From positions 44,943 to 108,942 of IMG/VR virus record IMGVR_UViG_3300020439_000004: a stretch of DNA of 64,000 bases; one strand, 5' to 3'. The DNA is from a virus. The notes under the pieces were generated by a model. The model saw only the letters and a program-made list of their open reading frames with translations. It searched no databases and was not told the origin of the DNA. Both the position numbers and the translations under genes were made by a program. Positions 1 through 8,201 of this stretch are shown in pieces. Every line of letters starts with the position of its first letter. Position 1 is the first letter of the stretch.

Positions 1-135
1 GGATCACCTTCAGAGTTGCAAGTTCTCGTTGATGACCAGTTCTCAGTTCGCCAGAACAAGATTGGTTACTACGGTAAAGTTGAAGAGGGTCGCATCTGCA
101 TTGATGACCGCGCTCTTATCGGACTTGCTGTTTAA
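1..135 (+). CDS. Probable major capsid protein, C-terminal end (partial)
   Basis: The first 45 codons in frame 1 are open and end in TAA at 133-135. The fragment ends DDRALIGLAV, the kind of C-terminus seen in HK97-fold major capsid proteins, and head-to-tail connector genes follow. Codon use differs from the rest of the window: CGC, GTC, CTC and ATC are common here, whereas neighbours favour A/T-ending codons. That is expected of a very highly expressed gene. A strong terminator follows directly. The gene begins outside the window, so the family assignment rests on context, codon bias and the short tail. Another abundant head protein is possible. Confidence 0.6.
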   Translation, partial: GSPSELQVLVDDQFSVRQNKIGYYGKVEEGRICIDDRALIGLAV

Positions 136-161
136 TCGACAGACACAATCTGACATTATTA

Positions 162-194
162 AGAGTCGCCTCGAAAGGGGCGGCTCTTTTTTTT
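162..194 (+). terminator. Rho-independent terminator after the capsid gene
   Basis: A 9-bp stem (162-170 with 179-187, one G-U pair) closes an 8-nt loop and runs into eight T residues. It separates the probable capsid gene from the connector genes and fits a strongly expressed upstream transcript. Confidence 0.9.
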
Positions 195-220
195 GATATT
201 TTAATTAAAATTGATATTAT
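193..220 (+). promoter_or_regulatory. Sigma70-like promoter TTGATA-N16-TATTAT
   Basis: A -35-like TTGATA at 193-198 and a -10-like TATTAT at 215-220 are 16 nt apart. The gene start at 227 is only 6 nt past the -10 box, so the transcript would be leaderless or nearly so. No Shine-Dalgarno sequence is present. The region is very AT-rich, so chance matches are possible. Confidence 0.45.
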
Positions 221-226
221 ATATAT

Positions 227-649
227 ATGAGTAAGAAAAAGTCTCCAAAGAAAATGACGGTATCTAAAGGTGTAGAAAAGAAGAATTTAGAGGAGTTTGA
301 TGTAACAGATGGTAAAGAAAGAGATAAAAAAGAAAAAGCTCTAGAAGAAGTAAAAGAGCTTGAAGAGTTGCTTGGAATGCCTCAAATGAATCCTTATGGA
401 ACCTTAAATAGAGACATCTTCAGACAAAGATTAGAGTCTTCATCCGCTTCAGATCTTACAGATTTAGCTGCCAGAGTAGGCGTTCCTAGAGAAAGAAATA
501 TGAATCTTTTGAGGAAATCATTACTTCAATCTTTTGATTTCTATGCTCAAAAGCATAACGTCACTGTACAAGGAAACGCTAAACCAATTATAGACCCAAG
601 TTCCCCAGACTATGAAAAAACTGTAAAGTTATTTAAAGATTTACTATAA
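227..649 (+). CDS. Hypothetical protein between capsid and connector genes
   Basis: A 140-residue protein with a very lysine-rich, charged N-terminus (residues 1-50) and a helical C-terminal part (about 60-140). I do not recognise the family. It lies directly after the capsid gene terminator and 4 nt before the connector genes, so a role in head assembly or head completion is likely from position alone. The charged, probably disordered N-terminus could contact DNA or the portal. The ATG at 227 is the only reasonable start and has no ribosome binding site. Confidence 0.75.
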   Translation: MSKKKSPKKMTVSKGVEKKNLEEFDVTDGKERDKKEKALEEVKELEELLGMPQMNPYGTLNRDIFRQRLESSSASDLTDLAARVGVPRERNMNLLRKSLLQSFDFYAQKHNVTVQGNAKPIIDPSSPDYEKTVKLFKDLL

Positions 650-653
650 CTTT

Positions 654-1151
654 ATGAATGACTTTGGGCAATTAGCGAGTGATATAATAACATACGACTT
701 TCCAAATGATACAGGTACTTATGGTACTGGGTATATTTCTGGCTGGTTGGAAGTTAATTTAGGCGAGCTAAATGGTCTAACTCATGAGGAATTTTCTGGA
801 AATGCTACAGGAGCTATAGAGTATACTTCTGGATCTGGTTTAATGCCTGTAGAGAAAAAGATTTTCAGAAGTTTATACGAAATTCATTACTATCAAAAAT
901 CAGCCAGAGAATCTCTTAGAGGGTTTACTTATGATTCTTCTGTTGATTGGATTACAATCAAAGAGGGTGATACAACTCTACAAAGACAAAATAAAAATTC
1001 TGTTGCTAAAACATATCGGGATTTAGAAGAAATGGCTGTTGAAAAACTAGATAATCTTTTATATCAATATAATTCTACAAAATCTTCTCCACTTCAAGTT
1101 GCTGGTACAGATGGAACTTCCTCTATACTAGTTCCAGATGAAACAGACTAA
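654..1151 (+). CDS. Putative head-tail connector (adaptor) protein
   Basis: A 165-residue protein placed directly after the head genes and overlapping the next gene by one base (TAATG). Residues 65-140 look alpha-helical, with regularly spaced charged residues. This suits the helical-bundle adaptor proteins that sit under the portal (lambda gpW / SPP1 gp15 / HK97 gp6 type). The assignment comes from gene order and secondary-structure impression, not from a diagnostic motif. It could be another neck protein. Confidence 0.5.
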   Translation: MNDFGQLASDIITYDFPNDTGTYGTGYISGWLEVNLGELNGLTHEEFSGNATGAIEYTSGSGLMPVEKKIFRSLYEIHYYQKSARESLRGFTYDSSVDWITIKEGDTTLQRQNKNSVAKTYRDLEEMAVEKLDNLLYQYNSTKSSPLQVAGTDGTSSILVPDETD

Positions 1152-1600
1152 TGGCATCTTTACTCACAGATGCAGAAAAGACTGCAATAAATAGCGCCCT
1201 ATCTGATGTCCATGATACATTTGCTAGAGATATTTATGTTTATGTTAAAGAGGCTTCTAGTGTTCCAGCGGAATTAAATTACAATCCTTTGTATGGTAGA
1301 ACGAAAAATACAGCAAGTTTGCCATCTAATGATAATATACTTACAAAATACACCTTTGCTGCGCGTATATTCTACAATAACAGGCAGCCAGAGGAAATTG
1401 TGGATGCGAACGCCCAAATGAACTTGCTAGCCTCTGACGGCAAAATACGGATCAAAGTCAAGTCAGATGCTTATGAGAAAATTAAAATATGCTCCAGAAT
1501 AGAAGTTGATGATGAGCTTTATGTTGTAGATGGTGATCCTAAAATTGTAGGCCCATTTGATTCTCAATTTTATTCTATATACTTAAAACGTGAAAACTAA
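1151..1600 (+). CDS. Putative head closure (stopper) protein
   Basis: A 149-residue protein in the slot usually held by the head closure protein in long-tailed phages (adaptor, closure, neck, tail terminator, tail tube). The C-terminal half (about residues 70-149) alternates short beta-strand-like segments, as expected for the small beta-barrel of SPP1 gp16-type stoppers; for example it contains RIEVDDELYVVDGDPKIVG. It overlaps both neighbours by one base. The function is inferred from synteny and fold impression. Confidence 0.5.
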   Translation: MASLLTDAEKTAINSALSDVHDTFARDIYVYVKEASSVPAELNYNPLYGRTKNTASLPSNDNILTKYTFAARIFYNNRQPEEIVDANAQMNLLASDGKIRIKVKSDAYEKIKICSRIEVDDELYVVDGDPKIVGPFDSQFYSIYLKREN

Positions 1601-2232
1601 TGCCAAGACAAGGTTTTTTATCAGCAGGTAAATTCCAAGTCACAGTTAACGCAAAAGAGTTATTAAAAGAGTTAACTGTCGATAACGACAGGGCAATGGG
1701 GACAACTATAAGAAACTATATCGCTCCTAAGTTACAACAAAAGCAGGAAAGACTAGTTAAAAACTTTAAAACAAACAAAATAACTGTAGAGTTAAAAGCT
1801 GGCCCAACAGCTTCAAATACTAGTGGTGTTTTAGGAGGTTATGGTAACTTATTTTCATTTATTGGTTTTGATGCTGGGACAGACCCGACTGATGTTATTG
1901 AAAAAATATTTGAGCAAAAATTTAGATTCAGGGTTAGAAGAATAAATAAAACAGGAAAATATAAAATAACTTTTTTTATTCCTAGCATAGAAGAGATTTA
2001 TGCCTTAACGCCTATGCCTTGGGCATCTGGATCTAGCTGGGTTGATGGTATAGAAAAAGGAATGAGTAATGTTGGTAGTTATTTGTATAGCTCTAGAGGT
2101 TTCGGACAATCTAGGGCTGGAACAGGTTTACAAGCCAAAAACAAGTCTTCTGGTGTAACTTTTAGAAACACACCATACATAACAAGACTTTTAAATAATT
2201 TTAAAAGAACTTTAGTCAATTTTACTAAATGA
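1600..2232 (+). CDS. Putative neck / tail completion protein
   Basis: A 210-residue basic protein. It follows the closure gene (TAATG overlap) and overlaps the next gene by ATGA. Position fits the HK97 gp10-type neck protein that joins head and tail. The N-terminal helix (residues 15-60) and the middle stretch containing FRFRVRRINKTGKYKITFF are compatible with such a protein but not diagnostic. A strongly basic C-terminus ends the protein. Confidence 0.45.
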   Translation: MPRQGFLSAGKFQVTVNAKELLKELTVDNDRAMGTTIRNYIAPKLQQKQERLVKNFKTNKITVELKAGPTASNTSGVLGGYGNLFSFIGFDAGTDPTDVIEKIFEQKFRFRVRRINKTGKYKITFFIPSIEEIYALTPMPWASGSSWVDGIEKGMSNVGSYLYSSRGFGQSRAGTGLQAKNKSSGVTFRNTPYITRLLNNFKRTLVNFTK

Positions 2233-3104
2233 AGGCACAATTTGATCAGACATTACTATCAAGTTTTTACTTGTGGTTTGAGAATTATTTATTAAAAGAT
2301 AATTCGAAGGCTTATTCTACAGGAGCTAGCAATACATTTAAATATGTAGATTTTGCTGATGTTCCGAGTAGTCATTATGGATATCAAGGGCAATTCAAAC
2401 AACTTGTAGGAGAACATAGTGTAGATGTCCCTAACTCTGGCTTTTTCTCAGATGGAGGTTTTGTTACTGGCGATTATGATAATAATGGCGGTGTATTTAC
2501 AGACTATGACAACGGAAGATTAATATTTCCCTCTGCCTCTGGTACTGGTCTAACTTTAACAGCTAATTCTACTGTAAAAGAAGTAAATACTTATATTTCC
2601 TATGATGGTGATTTAGAGACTATTTTACATTCAGATTTCAAAGAAGCTGGAGCTAGTTATCCTTATCAATACTCAAAAGATAGCGAGTTAGATGAGCAGA
2701 TATTCTTTCTGCCAGCTTGTTTTATTTCTTTAGCTTCTTCTGATAATACAGAGTTTTCTTTTGGGGGTGAAGAAAATACAGAGTCTAGAGTAAGGGTTAT
2801 GATTCTCAGTTCTGACAATTATATTATGGATTCTGTTATGTCGTTATTTAGAGATTCAGTTAGAAATGACTTTAAAAACGTACCTTACGAAAGTTTCCCA
2901 TATGGCCCATTTTATTCTATAAAAAGCTATCCTTATACTTATGATGGATTAATTTCAGGGTTATCAAACCCAGAAACTACTCATATTGACAATGTAACTG
3001 TATCTAAAGTTGTTTCAGAACAACTAAGAGAAAACTTAAATAAGGGCATTTCTATTGGTTTTATAGACTTTGATTTATGCACTTACCGTTTCCCTAGGCT
3101 ATAA
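2229..3104 (+). CDS. Virion protein near the tail terminator position
   Basis: A 291-residue acidic protein rich in Ser, Gly, Tyr and Asp, starting in an ATGA overlap with the preceding neck gene and lying immediately before the major tail tube gene. In siphovirus gene order this is the tail terminator position, but the protein is longer than usual for that role (about 130-180 residues). I recognise no domain. It is the last gene of the connector operon; a GTGTAA promoter candidate follows. Confidence 0.5.
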   Translation: MKAQFDQTLLSSFYLWFENYLLKDNSKAYSTGASNTFKYVDFADVPSSHYGYQGQFKQLVGEHSVDVPNSGFFSDGGFVTGDYDNNGGVFTDYDNGRLIFPSASGTGLTLTANSTVKEVNTYISYDGDLETILHSDFKEAGASYPYQYSKDSELDEQIFFLPACFISLASSDNTEFSFGGEENTESRVRVMILSSDNYIMDSVMSLFRDSVRNDFKNVPYESFPYGPFYSIKSYPYTYDGLISGLSNPETTHIDNVTVSKVVSEQLRENLNKGISIGFIDFDLCTYRFPRL

Positions 3105-3108
3105 AATA

Positions 3109-3114
3109 GTGTAA
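3109..3114 (+). promoter_or_regulatory. GTGTAA promoter-like motif before the tail tube gene
   Basis: GTGTAA lies in the short gap between the connector operon and the major tail tube gene, 31 nt before its ATG. The same hexamer recurs in many other gaps of this window. Unlike six other copies it is not 8-10 nt from the start codon, so a leader of about 25 nt is implied if it acts as a -10 element. Confidence 0.4.
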
Positions 3115-3145
3115 AGATGGTTAAACATTTTTATTCTTAAATTTT

Positions 3146-4348
3146 ATGGCAACTTCTAGAACACGAGTAATTTCACAATCAAAAGCTGTATTTGTAGGCC
3201 CAACAGGCATAGAGCATGATACAGACTCAGGGTACATCCCTGATCAACTACACCGTATCGACACTTTTTCCTTTGATATTGATATCGCTGGAGCAAGGCA
3301 AGATATTAGAGAATTTGGTCAATTAGCAAGAATTGACTCTTTAACAATGTCAGACATAAACCCAAGTATTTCTTTCGGGTATTATTTTACTGACGGAGAA
3401 AATGAAGCTAGACTTGGATTTAATGATGATGGTATTGATAACACTGGTCCGTTATCTCAGTTTATATCAGGAATCATCACTGAAGATCCTAAAAAGAGCG
3501 TTAAAAATCTTTATGTTCTTACTGCTAAGGAAGGTATTGATGCCTTTAATAGTGGGCAAATGATAACTCCAACAAACAGAGCGCTTTCTGATGTAGTTAG
3601 CTTCGGTAATGTTGTTATTAACAATTATTCTGCAAGTTTCGCAGTTGGAGATATTCCAAGAGTTGATATCGAGGCTGAAGCTTCAAATATTTTATTTACA
3701 ACTGGAACATATAGTGGTTTCGACAACCCATCTATAAATTCAGTAGGTGAGAAACAAGCTGGAAAAGTTGCTGTTATTGCTGATCCTGATGACGGAACTG
3801 TTCCAAAAGCTCCTTCTACTGGAGATTCTACAATATCAGTTTTAAGACCAGAAGATATTACAATTACATTTACTTCCCCTAGTTTTGATATGGGTGGAAC
3901 TAACTTTAGTGATATGCATGTACAAAGTGCATCTATTGATGTACCTTTAGCAAGAGGAAACATAGAAGCCCTTGGTAAAGCAAGAGCTGTTGCTAAACCT
4001 CTTGAGTTTCCAATTGATGTAACTATGTCATTTAGCTCATTATTAAAGAACTTTGATGATGGTGCTTTAGACTTAGTTCTTACTGGATCAGCAGGTGATC
4101 AAAAGACAGATATAACTCTTTCTATTACAAATAGAGAAGATTTAGAGATTAGTAGATTTACTCTAAAGAACGCTCAATTAGATAGTCAGGCGTTCAGTCA
4201 AGGGCTTGACGATAATGAGACTGTAGATCTTACATTCTCTGCACAGATCGGTGGACCTAATACAATAACTCAAGGGTTGTTTTACAGTGGTAAAGCTGAT
4301 CCAACTGTAGATGCTACAGGTGCTACCAACAGTTACGATATAGCTTAA
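3146..4348 (+). CDS. Major tail tube protein
   Basis: A 400-residue protein made of two related parts. Residues about 25-90 contain a beta-hairpin type segment (DIREFGQLARIDSL) and residues about 265-330 a similar one around IEALGKARAV; both resemble tail-tube folds that stack into rings. It has its own promoter-like motif upstream and a strong terminator downstream, so it would be made as a separate abundant transcript. It precedes the tail assembly and tape measure genes, as expected for the tube subunit. The next gene is a shorter relative. Family certainty is good from context and the repeated segment, but no sequence search was possible. Confidence 0.7.
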   Translation: MATSRTRVISQSKAVFVGPTGIEHDTDSGYIPDQLHRIDTFSFDIDIAGARQDIREFGQLARIDSLTMSDINPSISFGYYFTDGENEARLGFNDDGIDNTGPLSQFISGIITEDPKKSVKNLYVLTAKEGIDAFNSGQMITPTNRALSDVVSFGNVVINNYSASFAVGDIPRVDIEAEASNILFTTGTYSGFDNPSINSVGEKQAGKVAVIADPDDGTVPKAPSTGDSTISVLRPEDITITFTSPSFDMGGTNFSDMHVQSASIDVPLARGNIEALGKARAVAKPLEFPIDVTMSFSSLLKNFDDGALDLVLTGSAGDQKTDITLSITNREDLEISRFTLKNAQLDSQAFSQGLDDNETVDLTFSAQIGGPNTITQGLFYSGKADPTVDATGATNSYDIA

Positions 4349-4369
4349 CATTATAAATATATAAATAAA

Positions 4370-4398
4370 ACAGCCTCGCCTTCGGGCGGGGCTTTTTT
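4370..4398 (+). terminator. Rho-independent terminator with TTCG loop
   Basis: A 9-bp stem (4372-4380 with 4385-4393, one G-U pair) closes a stable TTCG tetraloop and is followed by a T-run. It isolates the tail tube gene as a single-gene transcript. A promoter-like GTGTAA begins 3 nt after it. Confidence 0.92.
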
Positions 4399-4400
4399 AT

Positions 4401-4414
4401 GTGTAATATACAGT
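4401..4414 (+). promoter_or_regulatory. GTGTAATATACAGT promoter-like element
   Basis: This element sits between a strong terminator and an ATG at 4415, so transcription of the next gene must restart here. GTGTAA ends 8 nt before the ATG. A closely similar element, GTGTATATACAGT, precedes the small gene at 31062. If GTGTAA acts as a -10 box the mRNA would be leaderless. Confidence 0.6.
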
Positions 4415-5278
4415 ATGGCATTAGATAGAGTTCATTCTAGCGAGACTCAGTTGTTTTATACTGGAGTTAGAGTACCTGCTATACAGTCTATTAATTTTTC
4501 TACAGAAAAGCAGACTACTGATATCAGGCATTTAGGTCATTTGTCTTATGGAGAAAGAATATTAAACTCTAACCAAACAGTTTCATTTAGTTACTCTAAT
4601 GTCATTACTACAGGGGCTAGTGGACAAGATCCGTTTTACAATTACCAGCTATCAGATAGTGGATTTATGAATACCACAAGTTATGGATTTAACATAAAGG
4701 ATTTTGCAGGTCAAAATACTATAACTGGAGCTTATCTAAGTTCATATTCACTGAGAGGCTCTGTAGGGTCTTTTGTTGAAGGTGAATCTTCTTATGTGGG
4801 AGAAGTAGTATCTTTTGACTCTTCAAATGCTATAGGATTTAGTGACATGTCTGATGACACTTTTGATGTATTCCAACCTAGAGATATATCAATTGTAACA
4901 TCAGGCTCTATGGGTAGTGCTGGCACAGGAGTTATAAGTACAGCTAATTTAAGTATACAAAGTTTTGACATTTCAGTAGCTACCTCAAGACAACCTATAA
5001 ATAGACTAGGTTCAAGAACTCCAGAGTTTAGATATCCAAGTTTGCCTATTGATGGCACTTTGAATGTAAGTTTTTTAAAGACTGCTGTTACTGGAATAGA
5101 CATGGGGCCGCTCATAATAGATACAGGAACTATAACAGTAGAATTGAAAGATGATGCCGACGACACTATAATGAGATTTATAAATAGTGGATGTAGTTTA
5201 AAGTCTGTCTCAGAATCAGTAGATCTAGATGGAAATAATCTTTTAAACTTTTCTTACGTTATTTGTATAAAAAAATGA
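4415..5278 (+). CDS. Second tail-tube-like protein
   Basis: A 287-residue protein related in style to the preceding tail tube protein. Its segment TTDIRHLGHLSYGERI (residues about 33-50) matches DIREFGQLARIDSL of the neighbour, and a second related piece occurs around INRLGSRTPEFRYPSLP (about 190-208). It may be a minor tube subunit, a tube initiator or tail terminator ring, or a decoration subunit. It lies between the terminator of the tube gene and the protease-domain gene, which it overlaps by ATGA. Confidence 0.6.
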   Translation: MALDRVHSSETQLFYTGVRVPAIQSINFSTEKQTTDIRHLGHLSYGERILNSNQTVSFSYSNVITTGASGQDPFYNYQLSDSGFMNTTSYGFNIKDFAGQNTITGAYLSSYSLRGSVGSFVEGESSYVGEVVSFDSSNAIGFSDMSDDTFDVFQPRDISIVTSGSMGSAGTGVISTANLSIQSFDISVATSRQPINRLGSRTPEFRYPSLPIDGTLNVSFLKTAVTGIDMGPLIIDTGTITVELKDDADDTIMRFINSGCSLKSVSESVDLDGNNLLNFSYVICIKK

Positions 5279-6537
5279 ATGTAACAGGAACTCTACCATC
5301 AGGATTTAAAAATTCAATTATAGATATTGAATTAATTGTGAATTCACCTCAAAGCGGATTTGAAGTATCTTTAATGGAAAGCGGGAAATTTCACTCCTCT
5401 AAATTAATTACTTTTTCAGGCTCTGAGGGCGCTATGTTTGATCAAAGCGGTAATTTTTTTGGTGGCTACAAAAGTGGTTCAGCACTAGATTTAAAAGTTC
5501 ACTATGATTATGCAAATTCTGGATTTTCTTATTATTTTGAAAATACTTTAATTGCTAACAACTTACAACCTACAGGAGTTAGCGAGGGAGCCACAGATGC
5601 GAGTGTTAATGCTGTAAGTTTTAAAAAGTATGGTAATTCCTCTGTATCTGTAGTTGCAAATGGAGATGCTAGAACAACTTTAGCTAAAGATGCTACAGAT
5701 CAAATAGAATCAGATATCACAGATTCCATGGATGTAGCCACTAATGGAAGCATGTTTATAGGTTATACAGATCCTGCTGGAACTTTAGAAGGGGGTGGTT
5801 TTAATGCTTTGCGCTCTGACAACTTCTGGGGTAAAGATATTGATTTTACAGCAGTAAGCGTTTGGAATAATGAAGGTGACGGAAGTGCTGGTAGTGAAGA
5901 TTTTAGGAAAAGAGCAGCAACCGCTATTACCAGAAGACACGTAGTAATGGCAAAACATTTCCCAATAGCAGCATCTCAAGTAGTTTATTTTTCAGATTCT
6001 AATGGAACTTGGATCTCTAGAACAATTGAAGCTGTAGCAAACCACGCGAGCGCTGATATTACAGTTGGCGTATTAGATGAGGATCTTCCTGAAACTGTAA
6101 CCCCTGTTAAGGTTGTGCCTTCTAATATTAATACATACTTTAGAAGAAATACCTCAACTCAGCTAATAAGTGATTTTTTTAGGCCAATAGTTGTTGGGTT
6201 TGATTTTGAGAAAAAAGGTTTATTGATGGAATTGAATAATGCAAATGATGCTTCAAACTTGTTCCGATTCCTTGCAGCAGGTTCAATTCCCAGCCCTTTT
6301 AGTAATTTATCTGAAGCTTTGGGTTCTGGAGATTCAGGAAACCCATGTTTTTTAATAATTGATGGTGAAGCAATATTAATTGGCACTTTCCACACTACAG
6401 CGTATGGGCCAGCTTTTGCTAATTATATTTCAGATATAAATACACTTATTGCCTCCGCTGATTCTTCTGCAAGTATTACTACAAATCTAGTAGTAACAGA
6501 GGCTAAGTTGCCGTTAACTACTTATTTCAGTTATTAA
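5275..6537 (+). CDS. Tail-associated protein with trypsin-like serine protease domain
   Basis: A 420-residue two-part protein. Residues about 1-120 look like a beta-sandwich of LamG/lectin type, with repeated SGS and GxxYYFENTL-like strands. Residues about 195-400 carry a complete trypsin-like (PA clan) signature: His228 in HVVMAKH (compare TAAHC), Asp261 in ADITVGVL (compare DIAL), and Ser354 in GDSGNP (compare GDSGGP), followed by LIGTFHTTAYGP, which fits the substrate-pocket strands. The Asp to Ser spacing, 93 residues, equals that of trypsin. The ATG at 5275 overlaps the upstream stop as ATGA and is preferred to a TTG at 5263. No signal peptide is seen. Position among tail genes suggests a virion protein that cleaves a tail protein or host surface protein. 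Confidence 0.75.
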   Translation: MNVTGTLPSGFKNSIIDIELIVNSPQSGFEVSLMESGKFHSSKLITFSGSEGAMFDQSGNFFGGYKSGSALDLKVHYDYANSGFSYYFENTLIANNLQPTGVSEGATDASVNAVSFKKYGNSSVSVVANGDARTTLAKDATDQIESDITDSMDVATNGSMFIGYTDPAGTLEGGGFNALRSDNFWGKDIDFTAVSVWNNEGDGSAGSEDFRKRAATAITRRHVVMAKHFPIAASQVVYFSDSNGTWISRTIEAVANHASADITVGVLDEDLPETVTPVKVVPSNINTYFRRNTSTQLISDFFRPIVVGFDFEKKGLLMELNNANDASNLFRFLAAGSIPSPFSNLSEALGSGDSGNPCFLIIDGEAILIGTFHTTAYGPAFANYISDINTLIASADSSASITTNLVVTEAKLPLTTYFSY

Positions 6538-6544
6538 TATTTTT

Positions 6545-6573
6545 TTGATAAAAGCTTAGTTATTTTTTATAAT
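6545..6573 (+). promoter_or_regulatory. Sigma70 promoter TTGATA-N17-TATAAT
   Basis: TTGATA at 6545-6550 and a perfect TATAAT at 6568-6573 are separated by 17 nt. The start codon of the next gene is 9 nt past the -10 box, so the transcript would be nearly leaderless. An all-AT inverted repeat (9-bp arms, 3-nt loop, about 6561-6581) overlaps the -10 box. Confidence 0.7.
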
Positions 6574-6582
6574 AAAAAATAT

Positions 6583-7326
6583 ATGAGTGATTTATATACT
6601 TTTGATATCAAGAGGAAAGCTGGCGGAAAATCAAAAAAAACCATAAAAACTAAAGTTATTATTAAAAGACCAACTTTAGCACAAACTGAAGATGGTGAAT
6701 TTTTCTATGGTCAAAAATTTAATGAGTTTATTAATGCTGGCTTTCTAACTAAAGCCATGCTATCCAAGAAAATGGAAGACATAGGTGAAGGAGTCTTTTC
6801 TAAGAAAGAAAGCGCTCAAATGCAAGAAATAATGAAGCAGAATGTAGAGGCGAGTAGAATTATTGAGTTTTATGGAGAAGCAAAAGATTTAGATGAAGAG
6901 CAAGAACAAAAACTAGAGAATGCCAAAGATGATTTTGTTGCTACCCAATCTGCTCTATACCAGTATCAGAGCCAACTTAGGGATCAGTATTCACAAACAG
7001 CGGATTCAAAAGCAGAGCAAAAGTTAATAGAATGGTTTGTTTTTAACTTTTCTTTTTATGAAGATAAAATAGATAATAAAAAAGAGTTATTTCCTATCTT
7101 TCAGGGAGAGAATTATGATGATAAAAGAAAATTTTATCTATACATCTCTGATGAAGCCACTGAAATTAAAGATGACGATCTTAAAAAGGCTAAAGATATA
7201 TTTCAAGAGTCTTACGATACTTTAATTAGAGTTATTAGCATTTGGTTTAATCAATTAGGTAGGGATCAAAAGTCTATTGATAAAGCTTTGAACGATTTGT
7301 TTACAGACGAAGAAGATGCAAAATGA
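6583..7326 (+). CDS. Putative tail assembly chaperone 1
   Basis: A 247-residue highly charged, mostly helical protein in the position before the tape measure gene, where siphoviruses encode tail assembly chaperones (lambda gpG/gpGT type). Residues about 60-140 are rich in Glu, Gln and Lys and probably form a coiled coil. It overlaps the next gene by 11 nt in another frame. In many phages such a pair is joined by a programmed frameshift; no classical slippery heptamer is visible at the junction here. The assignment is by position. Confidence 0.5.
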   Translation: MSDLYTFDIKRKAGGKSKKTIKTKVIIKRPTLAQTEDGEFFYGQKFNEFINAGFLTKAMLSKKMEDIGEGVFSKKESAQMQEIMKQNVEASRIIEFYGEAKDLDEEQEQKLENAKDDFVATQSALYQYQSQLRDQYSQTADSKAEQKLIEWFVFNFSFYEDKIDNKKELFPIFQGENYDDKRKFYLYISDEATEIKDDDLKKAKDIFQESYDTLIRVISIWFNQLGRDQKSIDKALNDLFTDEEDAK

Positions 7327-8182
7327 GATATCTCCATCTCAAATTTTATTAGAAATCTCCAGAGGTTATAGCGTTTTTGAAATAAACGAAAAAATATATT
7401 TCTTTAAGCATTTCTCTATAGAGGAAATGCTAACTCTAGATGAGTTTGAAAGAGATGAAGCTAAAAGGGCTAAAAAAATGGGCCTAAAAAATGAGGGTGA
7501 GCTTTTAAAAGATGCCATGAAATATGGCGCTTGGACTCAGCAAGAAGAAGATAAAATAAAATCTCTTGAATGGACAATTAATAACTCTTATAAGGTTTTA
7601 GAAAAATTCAGCGATCCTGTCACAAAAAGAAGCTTTGAGAATCAAATAAAAGATCAAGAAGAAGAATTAAAAATATTAAAAAATAAAAAATCTAAGATTA
7701 GTTCTTACAGCGCAGAAGCTTTAGCACAGCAAAAGAAGCTCTCGAAAATGATATTTAACTCCTTATTTTACGATAAGGAGTTTACTAAAATTGTAAAAGA
7801 TAAAGATGTTGAAGTTTTAGGTGCTTTAGTTTTTTCAAAATTTAGTGAATTGGCTAATAAGGAAAATACTTTAAAGGCATGTTATTTAACTTATTTTTTT
7901 GAAGTCTTTATGGCTACTTCTAATTGCTTAGACTTATTCAAAACAGATTTTATGAATTTAACAATATTCCAAAAGGGTCTAATTTCTTACAGTCGCGCCC
8001 TTATGAACAAGATACAAAATACTAGCATCCCTGAGAAAATATACGGAGATCCTGTAAAAATGTTTGATTACAAGGAACCAAAGAAAGAAGAAAAAGAGAA
8101 CACAACGCATGGTTTAGACGATTTAAAGAGAAGAATGTCTAGCAGAGGTGGAGAACTTAAAGCTGAGGACTTTTTAGGTTGA
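7316..8182 (+). CDS. Putative tail assembly chaperone 2
   Basis: A 288-residue charged helical protein between the first chaperone candidate and the tape measure gene. The N-terminal part (about 1-60) contains EISRGYSVFEINEKIYFF, and residues about 80-150 look like a coiled coil. The C-terminus is hydrophilic. It starts with ATG inside the end of the preceding gene. Such proteins coat the tape measure during tail assembly and are absent from the mature virion; that role is inferred from location only. Confidence 0.5.
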   Translation: MQNEISPSQILLEISRGYSVFEINEKIYFFKHFSIEEMLTLDEFERDEAKRAKKMGLKNEGELLKDAMKYGAWTQQEEDKIKSLEWTINNSYKVLEKFSDPVTKRSFENQIKDQEEELKILKNKKSKISSYSAEALAQQKKLSKMIFNSLFYDKEFTKIVKDKDVEVLGALVFSKFSELANKENTLKACYLTYFFEVFMATSNCLDLFKTDFMNLTIFQKGLISYSRALMNKIQNTSIPEKIYGDPVKMFDYKEPKKEEKENTTHGLDDLKRRMSSRGGELKAEDFLG

Positions 8183-8184
8183 TT

Positions 8185-8199
8185 AGTGTAATTTACACT
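8185..8199 (+). promoter_or_regulatory. Palindromic GTGTAA element before the tape measure gene
   Basis: The 15-nt sequence AGTGTAATTTACACT has 7-bp inverted arms around one central base. Its GTGTAA half (8186-8191) ends 10 nt before the ATG of the tape measure gene, the same spacing as other copies. It could be a promoter -10 region, an operator for a dimeric regulator, or both. Confidence 0.55.
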
Positions 8200-8201
8200 A
8201 T

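Noticed and set aside
3625-5166. Long minus-strand frames opposite the tail tube genes (3625-3963, 4792-5166)
   Set aside because: They mirror recognised coding sequence, have no promoter signals and look like translated complement.
7311-7326. Programmed frameshift between the two tail chaperone candidates
   Set aside because: No slippery heptamer is visible at the 11-nt overlap, and the second gene has its own ATG. Rare +1 shifting cannot be excluded.
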